NCBI GenBank assembly: GCA_037013495.1
Contig: CM072810.1
Span: 22,513,343 to 22,577,342 of the forward strand
Direction: 5' to 3'
DNA length: 64,000 nt
From: Hippophae tibetana
Taxonomy: Eukaryota > Streptophyta > Magnoliopsida > Rosales > Elaeagnaceae
Shown: piece by piece, positions 63,751-64,000 of the stretch
Layout: the number at the start of each line of letters is the position of its first letter
Position numbering within the stretch: position 1 is the stretch's first letter
Notes under the pieces: generated by a model
The model's input: only the letters and a program-made list of their open reading frames with translations
Databases searched by the model: none
What the model was told of the DNA's origin: nothing
Program-made: the position numbers and the translations under genes

Positions 63751-64000
63751 ATTTCCGATTACCTTTTTTTAAAATCCTTAAAAAAGGGTTATTCTTTCTA
63801 AGAAATTAATTAAATATTTGGGAAAGTAGAGCCATTTTCTCTAAATTGGTATTAAAGTTATCATTTCTAACAATTGTGTCAAAAATATCTTCGGTGGGAC
63901 CACAATCCTTGATGTCTATAAATCGAAGCTCTTTCCATCCGCGAAAGTGGATTGCTATCATCATGGCAAGAAATGATTTAGTTCGAATAATTTCCCAACT
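63751..64000. repeat. Array continues to the window edge (partial unit)
   Basis: The last anchor is 63846 and the window ends 154 bp into that unit. The core is plain (GGTATTAAAGTTATC), a combination also seen at 50295, 51473, 52650 and 53828 of block K. No flanking unique sequence or array boundary is present. Confidence 0.85.

Larger units (their letters stand above)
1..64000. repeat. Satellite DNA array, ~588.7-bp unit, about 108.7 units, head to tail
   Basis: The same unit repeats from the first base to the last with no unrelated sequence between copies. Its conserved core anchor occurs 108 times, always in the same orientation. The mean spacing is 588.7 bp after correcting for one deletion. 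Spacing ranges from 586 to 591 bp and most length change sits in the short A and T runs. G+C is about 32% by hand count over 1081-1680. The window starts about 70 bp after an anchor and ends 154 bp after the last one, so the array extends beyond both ends. Long single-orientation arrays with nested higher-order repeats are typical of eukaryotic centromeric or pericentromeric satellites; that assignment is inference. The family and species are not recognised. A collapsed or expanded assembly could change the copy number. Confidence 0.97.

Noticed and set aside
1-64000. Many open frames of 60-106 codons on both strands as a repeated gene family
   Set aside because: They are the same few frames repeated with the satellite, overlap on opposite strands, often need TTG-type starts, end at arbitrary stops and match no protein family I know. 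Unit lengths of 586-591 bp break frame between units.
1-64000. CRISPR array
   Set aside because: The repeat is ~588 bp with no unique spacers; units follow each other directly.
1-64000. Tandem gene cluster such as 5S rRNA, histone or spliced-leader repeats
   Set aside because: No conserved RNA-gene sequence or recognisable protein is present in the unit, and the composition is AT-rich throughout.
1-64000. Telomeric or subtelomeric repeats
   Set aside because: No runs of TTAGGG-like or TTAGG-like short repeats are visible anywhere in the window.

Overview
The whole window is one uninterrupted tandem array of an AT-rich satellite DNA with a repeat unit of about 588.7 bp. No gene, RNA gene or intact mobile element is visible. 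I anchored every unit on the start of its conserved core (usually TTGGTATTAAAG or TTGGTATTCAAG) and counted 108 anchors between 518 and 63846, all in the same orientation. Neighbouring anchors lie 586-591 bp apart, except at one place near 36.28 kb where a unit has lost about 256 bp. Both ends of the window cut through a unit, so the array continues on both sides. A hand count over 1081-1680 gives 193 G+C in 600 bases (32%). An array of this length, unit size and higher-order structure points to a eukaryote and to centromeric or pericentromeric heterochromatin. I do not recognise the satellite and cannot name the species.

The array is a mosaic of at least seven local higher-order repeats (HORs) built from a shared pool of unit types. 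Block A (1-5.4 kb) is a set of mixed units. Block B (5.4-16.6 kb) is a six-unit HOR of 3531 bp in three copies, the third enlarged by one unit. Block C (16.6-22.6 kb) is a mosaic that includes a near copy of 1-1868. Block D (22.6-27.0 kb) is a three-unit HOR of 1768 bp. Block E (27.0-30.5 kb) is pieced together from sequences matching block C. Block F (30.5-35.4 kb) alternates two unit types with a period of about 1176 bp. Block G (35.4-36.7 kb) holds the deletion junction. Block H (36.7-43.5 kb) is a four-unit HOR of 2358 bp. Block I (43.5-45.9 kb) is a doubled two-unit repeat of 1176 bp. Block J (45.9-49.3 kb) is mixed. Block K (49.3-54.1 kb) is a 2355-bp dimer of dimers. Block L is a segment of about 4.8 kb present twice at an offset of 5892-5893 bp (ten units).

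Within a unit there is a GC-richer conserved core, a variable middle, and an AT-rich segment carrying a 13-bp palindrome and an 11-bp-stem hairpin. Short open frames recur on both strands because the DNA repeats; I do not regard them as genes. Unit-type labels used below: a = core followed by ATGGGAAGAAATGATG; b = core anchored TTAGTATTCAAG; c = core with CGAAATTGGTTTGC; d = core with GGTAACAAAG; e = core with TCTATCAATCG; g = core with GGACGATAATCC; h = core with CTTAATCATT plus TTTTACCAAATAGG in the tail.
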